Assembly: GCA_947685225.1 (NCBI GenBank)
Contig: CANTUV010000024.1
Span: 21,966,001 to 22,030,000 of the forward strand
Direction of reading: 5' to 3'
Origin: Garcia nutans
Taxonomy: Eukaryota; Streptophyta; Magnoliopsida; Malpighiales; Euphorbiaceae
DNA: 64,000 nt
Part shown: positions 35,999 to 46,989 of the stretch, in pieces
How positions within the stretch are numbered: the first letter of the stretch is position 1
Layout: each line of letters begins with the position of its first letter
Made by a program: the position numbers and the translations under genes
Notes under the pieces: model-generated
The model's input: the letters and a program-made list of their open reading frames with translations, nothing else
Database searches by the model: none
What the model was told of the DNA's origin: nothing

Positions 35999-37570
35999 AT
36001 GGAGCCTGAACAAATTCAATGAATGGTGGATGAAGCCCTCAATGCCAAGATGGAAGAAATCAAAGAGGCCCTAGCTGAGACCATGAAGAACCAATTGACT
36101 GCAATCTCAGAGAACCATGCCGAGGCATCTGCTAGCACTAAGAAAACAAAGGACAAAGGGAAGACCAAAGTTAGTGAAGTGGTTTTTGATGATGAAAAGG
36201 TTATCATTGATGATGATGATGATTGGGTTCAATACTACCAAGAGGTTCAAGAAAACAAGAAAGAACCGAAGGCTGTTGAGAAGGAAACTATTGAAAAGAC
36301 CAAGACATCTGATGTTGAAAAGATGATTGCTGATTTAGAAAAGAAATTTGAGAAGAAGCTGAAAACCGAAGAGATGTCCGAAGTTGACAAGTTATTTGAA
36401 CAAGATGAAGAGGTCCCTTATAAATTCAAGATGCCTTCCTTTGCTAAGTACAATGGCACCGAAAATCCTCATCTCCACGTGAAGCAATATATCACTGCCA
36501 TGCAATCTGCCCAAGCTACTAAGGCTCAAACCCTAAGGTACTTTATGCTCTCATCAGACCCTGTTGTCCAAAATTGGTTCAATACCTTAGATGATGAAAC
36601 ACAAAAGAGCTGGGATCTACTTTACAAAGCCTTTATCCAACAATATGGATATAATGTTGAATTGGAAGTTACCTTGATGGAAGTGGAATCCATTAGGCAA
36701 AGGACGAATGAGAATTTTGTAGACTATGTCAAGAGATGGAGAAACAAGGCTGCTTTACTCAAGAAGAGGCCCGATGAATCCGATCAAATAAGGATGATTG
36801 TGAGAGGGGTGTTACCTAGTCTTCATGAGAGGATGTCTCATACACTCATTCGTGATTTCAAAGATTTTCTTCAAGTTGGTTTGCAAATTGAAGAATGGGA
36901 TAGGGAGAAGAACCACTTTGCAACAAAAAGGAATGAGAAAGGGAGCTATCAACCTGGTAGCCAAAGCATGCAAAAGGTCATCGGTGTTAATGCTACTAAC
37001 CAAGGAACAAGGAGACAATTTTCAGAATTGGGAAAATTGATGTCCTGGGTTCTCAACAAGCTTCAAAGAAAGGGACTGCTACAACTCTTAAATCCTCGTC
37101 CTTTGCCTAATCCTCTCCCACCAAATTTTGACACCAAAGCATTTTGTCAGTTTCACCAAATGCAAGGACATGACACGGATAGATGTGTGAGATTGAGACA
37201 TGAGATCCAAAACTTAATTGATAATGGGAAGCTACCCGAGCCCAACAAGCCAAACACCAAAGACAACCCATTGCCAAAGTTCAATAGAGTACCACCACCA
37301 GCAACCTTCATGATTGGAAGAGGTTTGCATGAGGATTTTGTCATGTCTTCTTTTCAAGATGTGGGAAGAGAAGTAATCAAAGAAGAAGAAGAATTTAATG
37401 AAGTTAAACAAGCTATGATGGGTAGAGAAATGGCAATTTGTGTTGTAAACGGGTTTTGGGATTCAAGTGACAGTGATGTTGATATTATACACAAGAAGGA
37501 GGAGTGGACTTGGTCCGAGCCCGGAGAAGATGAGGTGATGAATACTATATCCGGTAACCAAAGGAGATAG
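35999..37570 (+). pseudogene. gag of the 16-kb Tat element
   Basis: ATG at 35999 (MEPEQIQ) is followed by TGA at 36020-36022, where other copies have Arg. The next codon is ATG (36023), and from there 515 codons are open. Contents: coiled, Lys/Glu-rich N-terminal part; gag core (PYKFKMPSFAKYNGTENPHLH, QTLRYFMLSSDPVVQNWF, FVDYVKRWRNKAALLKKRP); knuckle CQFHQMQGHDTDRC (C-x2-H-x4-H-x4-C). The C-terminal part after FQDVGREV is absent from the gag-only elements. At 37570 the frame closes and the protease frame continues with a shift. Confidence 0.9.
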
Positions 37571-38900
37571 AAACTAATAAGGGGAAGGAAGTTAAAATAG
37601 AAGAAGATGATGCTGTGCTCAAGCAATTGAAAAGAACCCAAGCAAGTGATAGCATTTGGGAATTATTAGCTACTTCTAAAAGGCACCGAGAAACTATGGC
37701 CAAAGCCTTAGCTAGCATGCGAATTTCTACCTCCACAACACCGGAGGAGTTGATCAACTTCATAAATATTGGGGAAGTAATGAAATGTGAAGAAGTTCAA
37801 GGGAAGAGCGAAGTTAGTATGGGAGCTGTTTATTTTTCTGATGCAGACTTACCAGAGGAAGGGAGAGACCACATTCACCCTCTCTTTATCAAAATAGAAG
37901 TCAAGGGGAAGAGGACTCCTTGTGTAATGATCGATGATGAGTCCACCATAAATGTTTGTCCACTTAAGATACTGCCAAAGCTAGCCATGTCAACAAGAGA
38001 TTTAAACCCAACCGAGGTGACAATTCGTGCTTATGATAACACTAAGAGGCATGCCGAAGGGACTTTCAAAGCAGGCATCAAGGTTGGTCCAATTGAATCT
38101 ATTGTTGAGTTTGGTGTTTTAGACATACCAGTTACCTTTTCCTTACTCTTGGGATGACCATGGTTTCACCCTCTTGGTGGAGTTCCTTCCACCCTTCATC
38201 AAAAGATCAAATTCTCCAATGGAAATGAAACAGTGGTCATTGAAGCTGAAGATAATGAGATTCTTAACGCTCTAATGGTTGAGAGGCCTCATAATGGTTT
38301 TCAAGTAGCTGTAATTTCTGATGATGAAGCAGTGGACTCCAAAGTCTTGAATATGATGAAGAACATGAACTACCTTCCCTGAGTTGGTCTTGGAAAGGGT
38401 AAGGCCGGTTTAACAAAGTTGCTAGATTTTAGAACTCAAGCTTCCAAGAAGGGTTTGGGATACGATGAAGCCTATGATGTCCAACCAAAGAAGAATGAGA
38501 AGATGAGCTTCCCACCACTTGAAGAAGTCTTTGTCAAAGCTCCAGATATGGGATCGCTCCAAGGAAAGCCTGAGCCAATCATGTTCATGTGTAAGTTAAT
38601 CCCTAGTTTTGAAATTTTTACAGATGTTGCTGAGCTAGTAGAGCAAGTAAAGAAAGAGCTCTCCCTGTCAACCAACAATGAATCCACTCCAAAAGAGAAG
38701 AATGAAGCTACCTTGAAAGCCGAGAAAACTCCGGAAGAGATTGCTGCCCTGATTGAAGAAAAGTTTGAAGACATCCTGCTTTATGATTCTGAGAACAATG
38801 ATTTTGATTTTAATTTGTCTGCTTTGTATGAGGATGATGATGTTTTCTTTTCCAAAATGAATGCAATAAAATCTGATTTTGCTTACTTGTGTTTCTCCTG
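37571..38900 (+). pseudogene. Protease region of the Tat polyprotein (broken)
   Basis: From about 37590 the frame reads NKGKEVKIEEDD, then LKQLKRTQASDSIWELL, the typical Tat linker. The aspartic protease is at about 37800-38160 (VMIDDESTINVCPLK; the family normally has DDGS, so the active-site Gly is Glu here). TGA at 38155-38157 (CGA expected, before PWFHPLGG) and TGA near 38380 interrupt it. The acidic linker to 38900 (NDFDFNLSALYEDDDVF) leads to RT in another frame. Confidence 0.85.
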
Positions 38901-40432
38901 ATGGTTGCATACATTCAAAAAGCAGTTACATTAGCATCTTTAATATTAATTCTGTTAACACACAATCATTAAATTTGGGAACAACTGAAAACCATAAAAA
39001 CATTAGCATAGCATCCGACCTTACTCCTGATGAGAGAGAGAGATTTGAAAAAATATTCAAAAAATATGAAGAGGTGTTTGCTTGGTCTTATGAAGATATG
39101 CCGGGGATAGATCGAGACATAGCCGAGCATAATATCCCTACTTACACTCACATTAAACCTGTCAAACAAAAGTTTATACGATTAAGACCTGAATGGGCTG
39201 AATTGGTTAAAGAAGAGGTCACTAAGCAAATACAAGTGAAGTTCCTTGAAGTGATAGAATACCCAGATTGGCTAGGCAACATAGTACCTTTGCCAAAGAA
39301 AGATGGGAGGATAAGGGTCTACGTGGACTATAGAGATTTAAACAAGGCTTCCCCTAAGGATGATTTTCCTTTACCTCATATAGATCTACTCATTGATAGT
39401 GCAGTCTCTAGTGTGCTAAACTCATTTGTGGTTGGATTTTCCGGATACAATCAAGTGTTAATGGCCCAAGAGGATAAGGCCAAAACTGCCTTCACTACTA
39501 CATGGGGTATATTTTGTTATAGGGTGATGCCTTTCGACTTAAAGAATGCTGGAGCAACTTACCAAAGGATGGCCACCACATTATTTCATGACATGATGCA
39601 CAAAGAAGTTGAAGTATATGTTGATGATATGATGGTTAAGTCGGATACAAGGGAGCAACACTTCCAGCATTTAGAATTATTCTTTGATAGAGCTTTGAAG
39701 TATAAGCTAAGATTAAACCCTAAGAAGTGTATATTCGGTGTTACCTCAGGTAAATTGTTGGGACATGTAATTGGCCCGAATGGCATCGAGATAGATCCTA
39801 AAAAAGTCAAAGCAATCAGGGATATGCCGGCCCCTAAGATGGAGAGAGAAGTTCGGGGATTCATTGGTAAACTACAGTACATTAGTAGATTTATAGCAAA
39901 GCTCACAACAATCTGTGAGCCAATCTTCAAGTTGCTTAGGAAGAATCAGCCGGTCGTATGGAACGAAGAATGTCGAAAGGGCTTTGATCGAATAAAAGAG
40001 TATTTGTTGAATCCACCTATTTTGAAACCACCTAAACCTGGCAAACCTCTATTACTATACTTAGCAGTAGAAGAGGAGTCGATAGGAGCCATGCTAGCCC
40101 AAGCAGATGAGTCGGGGATTGAGCATGCCGTTTACTACTTAAGTAGAAGGCTCCTACCTTGTGAAATTAAGTATAGTATTATTGAAAAAACATGTATAGC
40201 CGTGGTTTGGTCTTCTAAGAAGTTGCGGCATTACTTTCAATCATATAGTGTGCAAGCAATTTCCAGGTTGGATCCAATGAAATACTTAAGGGAGACACCC
40301 TCTTTAATTGGGAAATATGGTCGATGGTTGATAATATTAGAAGAATTTGAGATCGAGTATGTAACCAGAAAAACAATCAAAGGTAGAACGATGGAAGAAT
40401 TTCTGGCTCAACAACCATTACCAGAAAAGTGA
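38901..40432 (+). pseudogene. Reverse transcriptase and RNase H of the Tat polyprotein
   Basis: A long open stretch without internal stops. RT motifs: VPLPKKDGRIRVYVDYRDLNKASPKD, then FCYRVMPFDLKNAGATYQRM, and the active site EVYVDDMMVKSD. The thumb and connection are followed by RNase H (LLLYLAVEEESIGAMLAQ, AVYYLSRRL, YSIIEKTCIAVVWSSKKLRHYF). The frame differs from the protease region by a shift near 38885-38900 and closes at 40430 by a one-base indel before the second RNase H. It is the best-preserved pol part. Confidence 0.92.
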
Positions 40433-40968
40433 AGAGGTAATCTTGGAATTTCCAGATGAACATTTAGAAGCAATTGAAGTACAAGGGTGGAAAATGTATT
40501 TTGATGGAGCAGCAAACAGGAAAGGAGCAGGTTTGGGAGTTATACTAGAATCGCCCGAAGGGGAACTCATCCCTTTAGCCAAAAAGTTAAAATTTAGGGC
40601 AACCAATAATATGGTGGAGTACGAAGCTTGTATTTTCGGTTTGGAAACCCTAATGATTATGAAGGTAGATAAGGTGGAAGTTTATGGTGATTCATTGTTA
40701 GTAGTTGAAAGAAGAAAAATTGAAACCATACCATCATTAACTGACCATGATAAAGAAGAATTTTAAGGAGTGTAGGTTTATACACCTGTCAAGAGATGAA
40801 AATCAGATGGCTGATGCCCTAGCCACATTGGCTTCGGTATGGGAAGATCCTGTTAACCTATTTCTTAAGCCTCTGATCTTGACCAGTTCATCAACTCCTT
40901 GTTATGAATATGAGACAATCATGGAAGTTGATACAGACCATGATACGTGGTATGATACTATAAGGTAA
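40433..40968 (+). pseudogene. Second (archaeal-type) RNase H of the Tat polyprotein
   Basis: WKMYFDGAANRKGAGLGVIL, KKLKFRATNNMVEYEACIFGL and VEVYGDSLLVVERR are the D, E and D regions of the extra RNase H known from the Tat group. A deletion with frameshift near 40750-40765 removes the middle helix. The end resumes as HLSRDENQMADALATLAS. Its presence supports the Tat assignment over Athila. Confidence 0.9.
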
Positions 40969-42192
40969 TTTTTGGAAGAAAGAGAATACCCGCCGGGGGC
41001 AACAAAGAAAGAGAGAAGAGCCATAAGGAGGTGGTCATTGTAATACACCACATTCCATGGGGAGTTATATTGAAGATGGCCCGATAGGGTGCATTTGAGA
41101 TGTTTAAGAAAGCCCGAAGTGGAGCGCATCATGTCAGAAATACATGCGGGAAGTTGCGGTCCGCACATGAGTAGTTTGGCCCTAATTAAGAAGATTATTC
41201 GACAAGGTTACTATTGGTTGACCATGGAGGGAGGCTGTATTGAGTTTGTCAAGAAGTGCCAACAATGTCAGATGTACTGTAACTTGAATCATATGCCTCC
41301 TGAAGAACTGCATTCAATGTCTTCACCCTGGCCCTTTGCCACCTGGGGTATCGACATTATGGGAGAGATACATCCGACAGCTTCAAACGGGCACCATTTT
41401 ATTGTGGTAGCAGTTGATTATTTTTCGAAATGGGTCGAAGCCGAATCCTTCAACAAGCTGGGTGTAAGTCAAATGGCTAGGTTTATCGAAAAGAATCTCA
41501 TCTACAGATATGGGGTCCCGCACAGTGTGATATCAGACAATGGGGTACAGTTTCAAGGAGCAGTTAAGGATTTATTCTCTAAGTACCAGATCCATCATCA
41601 TCGATCCTCTCCTTATAGACCAAAGGCTAATGGTGCAGTGGAAGCAACAAACAAGACAATTAAGCAAATTTTGTCCAAAATGACCAAGACTTACAGGGAC
41701 TGGTCAGAAATGCTTCCCTTTGCTTTATGGGGATATAGGACGAGTGTGCGAACACCTACTGGAATGACACCGTTCTCTTTGGTTTATGGGATGGAAGCAG
41801 TATTGCCGATTGAGATTGAGATCAAATCATTGAGAGTAGTCTTGGAAGCGGAGCTGCCTGAAATAGAATGGGTAGTAAGCAGATACACTCAGTTAGCTTT
41901 ATTAGAAGAGAGAAGGCTAAAGGCACTATATCATCACCAACTGTATCAAAAGAAGATAGCTCGGGCCTACAATAGAAGGGTCAAAATTCAAAGATTCAGG
42001 GTTGGGGATTTGGTATTGAAGCAATGTAAGCCTAATGTATCTTATCCAAGCGGGAAGTTCAGACCCAGCTGGGAAGGACCATATGTCGTGAAAAAAGTCA
42101 TGAGCAAAGGTGCAGTGAAGTTATCAGACATGGATGGGAACAAATTTAATGAGCCAGTAAACATTGACAGGTTGAAGAGGTTTTATGTATGA
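40969..42192 (+). pseudogene. Integrase of the Tat polyprotein
   Basis: The first about 120 bases contain two or three stops (after RRWSL, and before RWPDRVHLRCL). From 41089, 367 codons are open. There is an HHCC finger (EIHAGSCGPH, KKCQQCQMY) and catalytic D-D-E in WGIDIMGEIH, SVISDNGVQF and NGAVEATNKTIKQ. The C-terminal part (RVGDLVLKQ, SWEGPYVVKKV) ends with LKRFYV and TGA. No chromodomain is present, as expected for Tat. Confidence 0.92.
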
Positions 42193-42204
42193 TAAAAAAA
42201 AGAG

Positions 42205-42370
42205 CTCGCTAGGTTGAAAACCCAAAAAGGGCAGCCTAGGCAAAAGCTAAGAGCAATCCGCTAGTTCCGAAAACCCAAAAAGTGTGAGCTAGGCAACAAT
42301 TAGGGCTAATGAGAGAAAATTGCCAATTCGAAAACCCGAAAGGGCTAATTGGCAACAGGAGTGATCTTGT
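42205..42370 (+). repeat. 'GAAAACCC..GGGC' repeats after integrase
   Basis: Three or so imperfect units: gctcgctaggttgaaaacc, then a GGGCAGCCTAGGCAA-like part. The same unit recurs at 43015-43275, inside the intron of the antisense gene. The 42371-42594 stretch is AT-rich with nothing I recognise apart from AATAAA at about 42406. Confidence 0.75.
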
Positions 42371-42594
42371 GTATGCTAGCTTTATGTTTGGTTGTTCCCC
42401 AATTTAATAAAACAGAATTGATGATTAAATTTGTTCTATGTGCACTGTTATAAGTATTTGACCATATACGGATGAAATAAATAATCATAATTGCAAAAGG
42501 TGATGATAAATTATCAATGGAAAAGAAGCATCTTTTATTACTTTAGTTATTTTTCATCCTAACAAAACACTTTATGAATTGACAAATGTAAAAT

Positions 42595-43898
42595 CTATGG
42601 CAGTCGATAAGTGTAACGTGCAGGCCAACTCTGCCTCAGCCGGTCCAAGTAGGCTTCAGTCAAGCAAGGCATGTCTAGGTTAGGAACAAAGTCAGAATCA
42701 TGAGGCTTAGCTCCATACTGATGCCTAAGTCGGCGAGGATCATAGCATGTACCTTGACGAAGAGCTGCAAGGGGAACATACATCAAGTATGTCTGCATGG
42801 TGATACGAGAAATCTTCCACCAAGGTACCAACCAACAGATATTGACTTCAGAACGTGAGTGGATCCAGTCAACCCAGTCAACATATGAAGAAGCTAGGTG
42901 GAGTAGCTTCCTAGCAGAATGATGACGTGGTAGGTATCTGGCAAAATCCATGGAGGGAGTATCAAGCAAACAAAGACGTTCCTGAAGCCAAACCTGCGAA
43001 AAAAAATAATTAAAAAAAAGTCCGCTAAGTTGAAAACCCGCAAGGGCAGCTTAGGCAAAAATTAGGACAGCTCGCTAGTTTCGAAAACCCACATGGGCGG
43101 ACTAGGCAAAAATTAGAGCAAAAAAAAATGGTCCGCTAAGTTGAAAACCCGCAAGGGCAGCAAAGGCAAAAATTAGGACAACTCGCTAGTTCCGAAAACC
43201 CACATGGGCGGACTAGGCAAAAATTAGAGCAATAAAAAAAACCTAAATTGAAAACCCGAAAGGGCAATTTAGGTAATTACCTGAAGCAGCAACGAGCTCC
43301 CGGTCAGTCTCTTTGACATTCCTAATTTAAATCGGTCTAATCCAACTAAGGTTTCGGCTAAGATCACAGGTACCGGCGACAAGCCTCCTTCCATTTGATC
43401 CATGATATCCAATACTCGTGGGTCAATATCGCCGTTAGAAGAAACAAGTAAGAATTGGACGAGCAAGCAAAGACAAAGCACGTGTCCCCAGGCCTTAGTA
43501 GGAGCCAAATGAGAAAAACAAAAGTCAATCAAAGGAGCAAGTAGAATTTTTTCACCTCTCATCAACCGAAGAATCTCGGGTTTCAGAATTTGAAATAACA
43601 TCTGCATCTTCTGTTGAGTTTTGGAAATCAATGTGGGTAATGCCATTTGCTGATTAGTGGGATGTCCAAGGATGGCCTCAAATTCTTCAATCAAGGGACA
43701 CATTTCAAAGCCATTAATTCTAAACACCCAGGAATCCGTATCCCACAAGGAAGCCACGGCATGTAAAAAGGAGTGGTCCAATTTGACATTTTGAAAGCAT
43801 TTTAAAACATCAAACTTTGACCATGAAATTTGCTTCCAATGGTTGGCATCCATATTCTTAAATAGAATTTTTATTTTCTTTAAATGGTGCTCGGTCAT
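42595..43898 (-). CDS. Antisense two-exon gene, plant mobile domain / DUF7745-like
   Basis: It lies antisense to the retrotransposon, between integrase and the 3' LTR. Exon 1 is 43898-43281 (206 codons), the intron 43280-42994 (287 bp, GTAATTACC...TTCGCAG), exon 2 42993-42595 (132 codons and TAG). The splice is in phase and reads SSLLLQ-VWLQERLCLLD across it. The 338-codon frame has no stop, unlike pol. Exon 1 has WSKFDVLKCF, then SWVFRINGFEMCPLIEEFEAILGHP, the pattern of plant mobile domain / DUF7745-type proteins. Exon 2 has VPLAALRQGTCYDPRRL. A TATA box is at 43997-44005. Tat/Ogre elements are known to carry extra antisense ORFs. The function is unknown, and the family call is from motif memory. 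Confidence 0.72.
43015..43278. repeat. About 110-bp tandem repeat inside the antisense intron
   Basis: Two and a half units containing GTTGAAAACCCGCAAGGGCAG and CGAAAACCCACATGGGCGG, each followed by AGGCAAAAATTAG. It is related to 42205-42370. Confidence 0.82.
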
Positions 43899-43996
43899 GG
43901 TTGATGAATAAAGGGGAACCAAAATTCCTAAAGAGAGAGTATTCACTTTGAAAGAGAGATTCTTGGCTTATGAATTGAAATATGGCATGCAAGGTG

Positions 43997-44005
43997 ATTT
44001 ATATA
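43997..44005 (-). promoter_or_regulatory. TATA box of the antisense gene
   Basis: TATATAAAT on the minus strand, about 100 bp upstream of the ATG at 43898. The spacing suits a short 5' UTR. It is predicted from sequence only. Confidence 0.5.
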
Positions 44006-44286
44006 AAAGAAAATAAACCTTTTCCAAAAGTGAAATGGAAAAGATGATGGAAAAGGATAAGACTATATGGCACAAGGAAAGGAAGTGATCACAATTTCTT
44101 TTTCCATTTTGGATTTGGTTTAACAAAAGAAGTGGATATTAATTATGATGTATTATACATATAATAAAAATGGCAGTTGCGGAAAAAAAACAAAAAAAAA
44201 TGGCAGTAGCGAAAAAAAAAGGAGAGAAGAGGAAAAAGAGAGCATATTTTTCATTATTAAATAATTGCTATAATGTTTACATGTCA

Positions 44287-45305
44287 CTAAGAGGGTGGTG
44301 GTAGGTCACCAAATAAAGACTTGAAAAAGTCGTCGCCTATTGGAGGAGGGGGCAAGTTACTTGTCCCGGGATCATCCGAAGCAGAAGCACTAAAATCCCT
44401 ATTGTCTTGGAGTTCTGATTTGTCATGGTCCTCATCAGAAGCAGACGAAAGGATCTCATGGTCATCAGCCTAGGGGCCTCTTGATGAAGAAGCACCGGGA
44501 TCCCTTATTTCTTGAAATCGGAAGTCTCAAAAATTTTGTTCGGATTGATGATATAAACTTTCAAAATGAGAAGCCTGCTGATGACTTGCAGCCAACTCTT
44601 CTTGAAGCTTCTTATTTTGTTCTTCGAGCATCCGCTGTGAGCCAAGAAGGAAAAAGGTAAGAGCATACATAATCATGCATACATATAACATAAACTATTG
44701 CGAAATAAGAAACGTACCAGGTAATTCATATCAATGCCTTGCGGATAAGATGGTATATCTGGCGGGATAGAATGAGTAAACGAAGGGGCAGTAAAGGAAG
44801 GTCTAGCCTCATGATCAAATGAGCCAACAACCTGCAATGATCATTAAAGAATCAAAGAAAGAAAGAGCAGTTGCAATGAAAAAGTGGTAAGAGTTTTACC
44901 TGAGAAGTATTGGTCCCGAGATATGGAATAAACTCTCTTACATGTTCCTCCTCATCTCTACCCTCATTTCCATTGAAAATCTCCCGCACACCGACAAGAG
45001 ACACATCAAAGTGCAAGAGTCTTATTTGAATAAAACGGGCATAAAATGGACCCTGTAAATGGAGAAATGACTCAGCATTATGACCATACCGGGCCGACCA
45101 CCAAGCTTCCTCCGGCATCGACATAATATTTAAAGTGTATTCTGGGATTTGCATCGAAAACCTTCGCTGCTCTGGGCTGAGAAACCATTCATAAACTCTT
45201 TCCCCGAGAAACCAATCACTAGACATAGGGCCAGCAATAATTCGCCGAGAATGTTGAAAAAATAGTGCAGCCCTCATCAAAGGAGACCAGTTTGCTCCCT
45301 CTTCT
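44287..45305 (-). pseudogene. Second antisense exon chain (broken)
   Basis: Three exons read on the minus strand. A is about 45305-44900, containing WFLSPEQRRFSMQIPEY and GHNAESFLHLQGPFYARF, and ends NTSQ before GTAAAAC. B is 44831-44718 (38 codons, starting VVGSFDHEARP). C is 44634-44287 (RMLEEQNKKLQEELAASHQQ, then an acidic Ser/Asp-rich tail ending FGDLPPPS). The introns are 68 and 83 bp with GT-AG ends, and all joins are in phase. Exon C has TGA at 44529-44527 and one TAG in the tail. Exon A may begin after an acceptor near 45305. I do not recognise a family. It lies upstream of the mobile-domain-like gene and may be its partner or a detached part. Confidence 0.5.
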
Positions 45306-45535
45306 GAATTTTACTATTAATGAATAGTATTACTATTGATGAATAATAAATATTACTATTTATGAATAGTTTTACTATTTATTAATAGTAAGTGTTACTA
45401 TTTATAAATAGTATTACTATTGGTGAATAGTAAAATCACTTTTTCCAATAGTAAATATTATTTGATACTATTTGCAAATAGTAAATTTACTATTTATGAA
45501 TATTGAATAGTGCATGAACAGTAACTACACAGTAA
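45303..45535. repeat. ACTATT/AATAGT interspersed inverted repeats
   Basis: About ten imperfect copies of ACTATTnATGAATAGT, each itself an inverted repeat, in very AT-rich DNA next to the first exon of the second antisense chain. Confidence 0.8.
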
Positions 45536-45639
45536 ATAAACAGAAAATTCAATTATTCACTTTAATCATTCAAATAATTGCAAGTATACAAATGTTTTTA
45601 CACCCAGGGGGCAATAGGAAGACATATGCCTAAAAAATT

Positions 45640-46740
45640 AGCTAAACTTTTTAGCTCGAGTCCAGAACCCAAATTTTCCTTAGGTCCATAACCTAGAATT
45701 TTCTAAGTCCAGAACTTTTTAGCTCGGGTCCAGAACCCAAATTACCCTTAGGTCTAGAACCTAGAATTTTTTTTTTAAGTCCAGAACTTAGCTCGAGTCC
45801 AGAACCCAAATTTTCCTTAGGTCCAGAACCTAGAATCTTTTTAAGTCTAGAGCTTAGCTCGGGTCTAGAACCCAAATTACCCTTAGGTCCAGAACCTAGA
45901 ATTTTTTAAGTCTAGAACTTAGCTCGGGTCCAGAACCCAAATTACCCTTAGGTTCAGAACCTAGAATTTTCTAAGTCCAGAAACTTAGCTCGGGTCCAGA
46001 ACCCAAATTACCCTTAGGTTAATAACCTAGAATTTTCTAAGTCTAGAACTTAGCTCGGGTCCATAATCCAAATTACCTTTAGGTCTAGAACCTAGAATCT
46101 TTTCTAAGTCCAAAACTTAGCTCGGGTCCAGAACCCAAATTTCCTTAGGTCCAGAACCTATAATTTTCTAAGTCCAGAACTTTTTAGATCGGGTCCAGAA
46201 CCCAAATTACCCTTAGGTCCAGAACCTAGAATTTTTTTTTAAGTCCATAACTTAGCTTGGGTCCAGAACCCAAATTTTTCTTAGGTCCAGAACCTAGAAT
46301 CTTTTTAAGTCCAGAACTTAGCTCGGGTCCAGAACCCAAATTACCCTTAGGTCCAGAACTTAGCAGGGGTCCAGAAACTTAGCTCGGGTCCAGAACCCAA
46401 ATTACCCTTAGGTCCAGAACCTAGAATTTTCTAAGTCCAGAACCTAGCTCGGGTCTAGAACCCAAATTACCCTTAGGTCCAGAACCTAGAATCTTTTCTA
46501 AGTCCATAACTTAGCTCGGGTCCAAAACCCAAATTTCCCTTAGGTCAAGAACCTAGAGTCATCCTTGAGTCCAGAACTCTAACCGGGTCCAAAACCCAAA
46601 TTTCCCTTAGGTCCAGAACCTATAGTCATCCTTGAGTTCTGAACTTGAACTGGGTCTAGAACCCAAATTTTTCTTTGGTCTAGAACCTAGAATCATCCTC
46701 GGGTCCAGAACCCAAAACAAGTCGCCATCTCAAAAATTAA
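45640..46740 (+). repeat. About 65-bp tandem array in the 3' region of the 16-kb Tat element
   Basis: About 16-17 units built on CTTAGCTCGGGTCCAGAACC, then CAAATTACCCTTAGGTCCAG, then AACCTAGAATTTTCTAAG. Within each unit GGTCCAGAACC recurs. It lies directly before the polypurine tract, where Tat elements typically have variable tandem repeats. Confidence 0.93.
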
Positions 46741-46784
46741 GTCTTTTTGCTTTTCACTCTCTTTCACTAAGGTTTCAGATTATT

Positions 46785-46800
46785 CAAGCAGGGGGCAAAC
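46785..46800 (+). other. Polypurine tract of the 16-kb Tat element
   Basis: AAGCAGGGGGCAAAC immediately before TGTAGACCC of LTR-E. Confidence 0.92.
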
Positions 46801-46989
46801 TGTAGACCCTTAATTTTTGACCCAATCCAATCTAATATGTTTTATTTAGCCCAAAATGATTTTTGTTGTTTAATTGGTCCAAAATAATTTTAATTAAATA
46901 ATTTTCACCCTAGTATCTAATTTTTATTAATAAAAAATGAAAATAAACAAATAAAAATAAAATCGAAGTAAAAAAAAATTGGCAGCAAA

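Noticed and set aside
36812..37018. Minus-strand ORFs opposite gag and RT (also 39586-39930, 38472-38774)
   Set aside because: Shadows of the sense coding frame with no motif, promoter or splice signal of their own.
42595..43946. Host gene next to retrotransposons rather than element cargo
   Set aside because: It lies between integrase and the polypurine tract/LTR-E of one element bounded by a perfect TSD, so it moved with the element.
45640..46740. CRISPR-like regular array
   Set aside because: Units are contiguous and degenerate without unique spacers, and the context is a plant retrotransposon.
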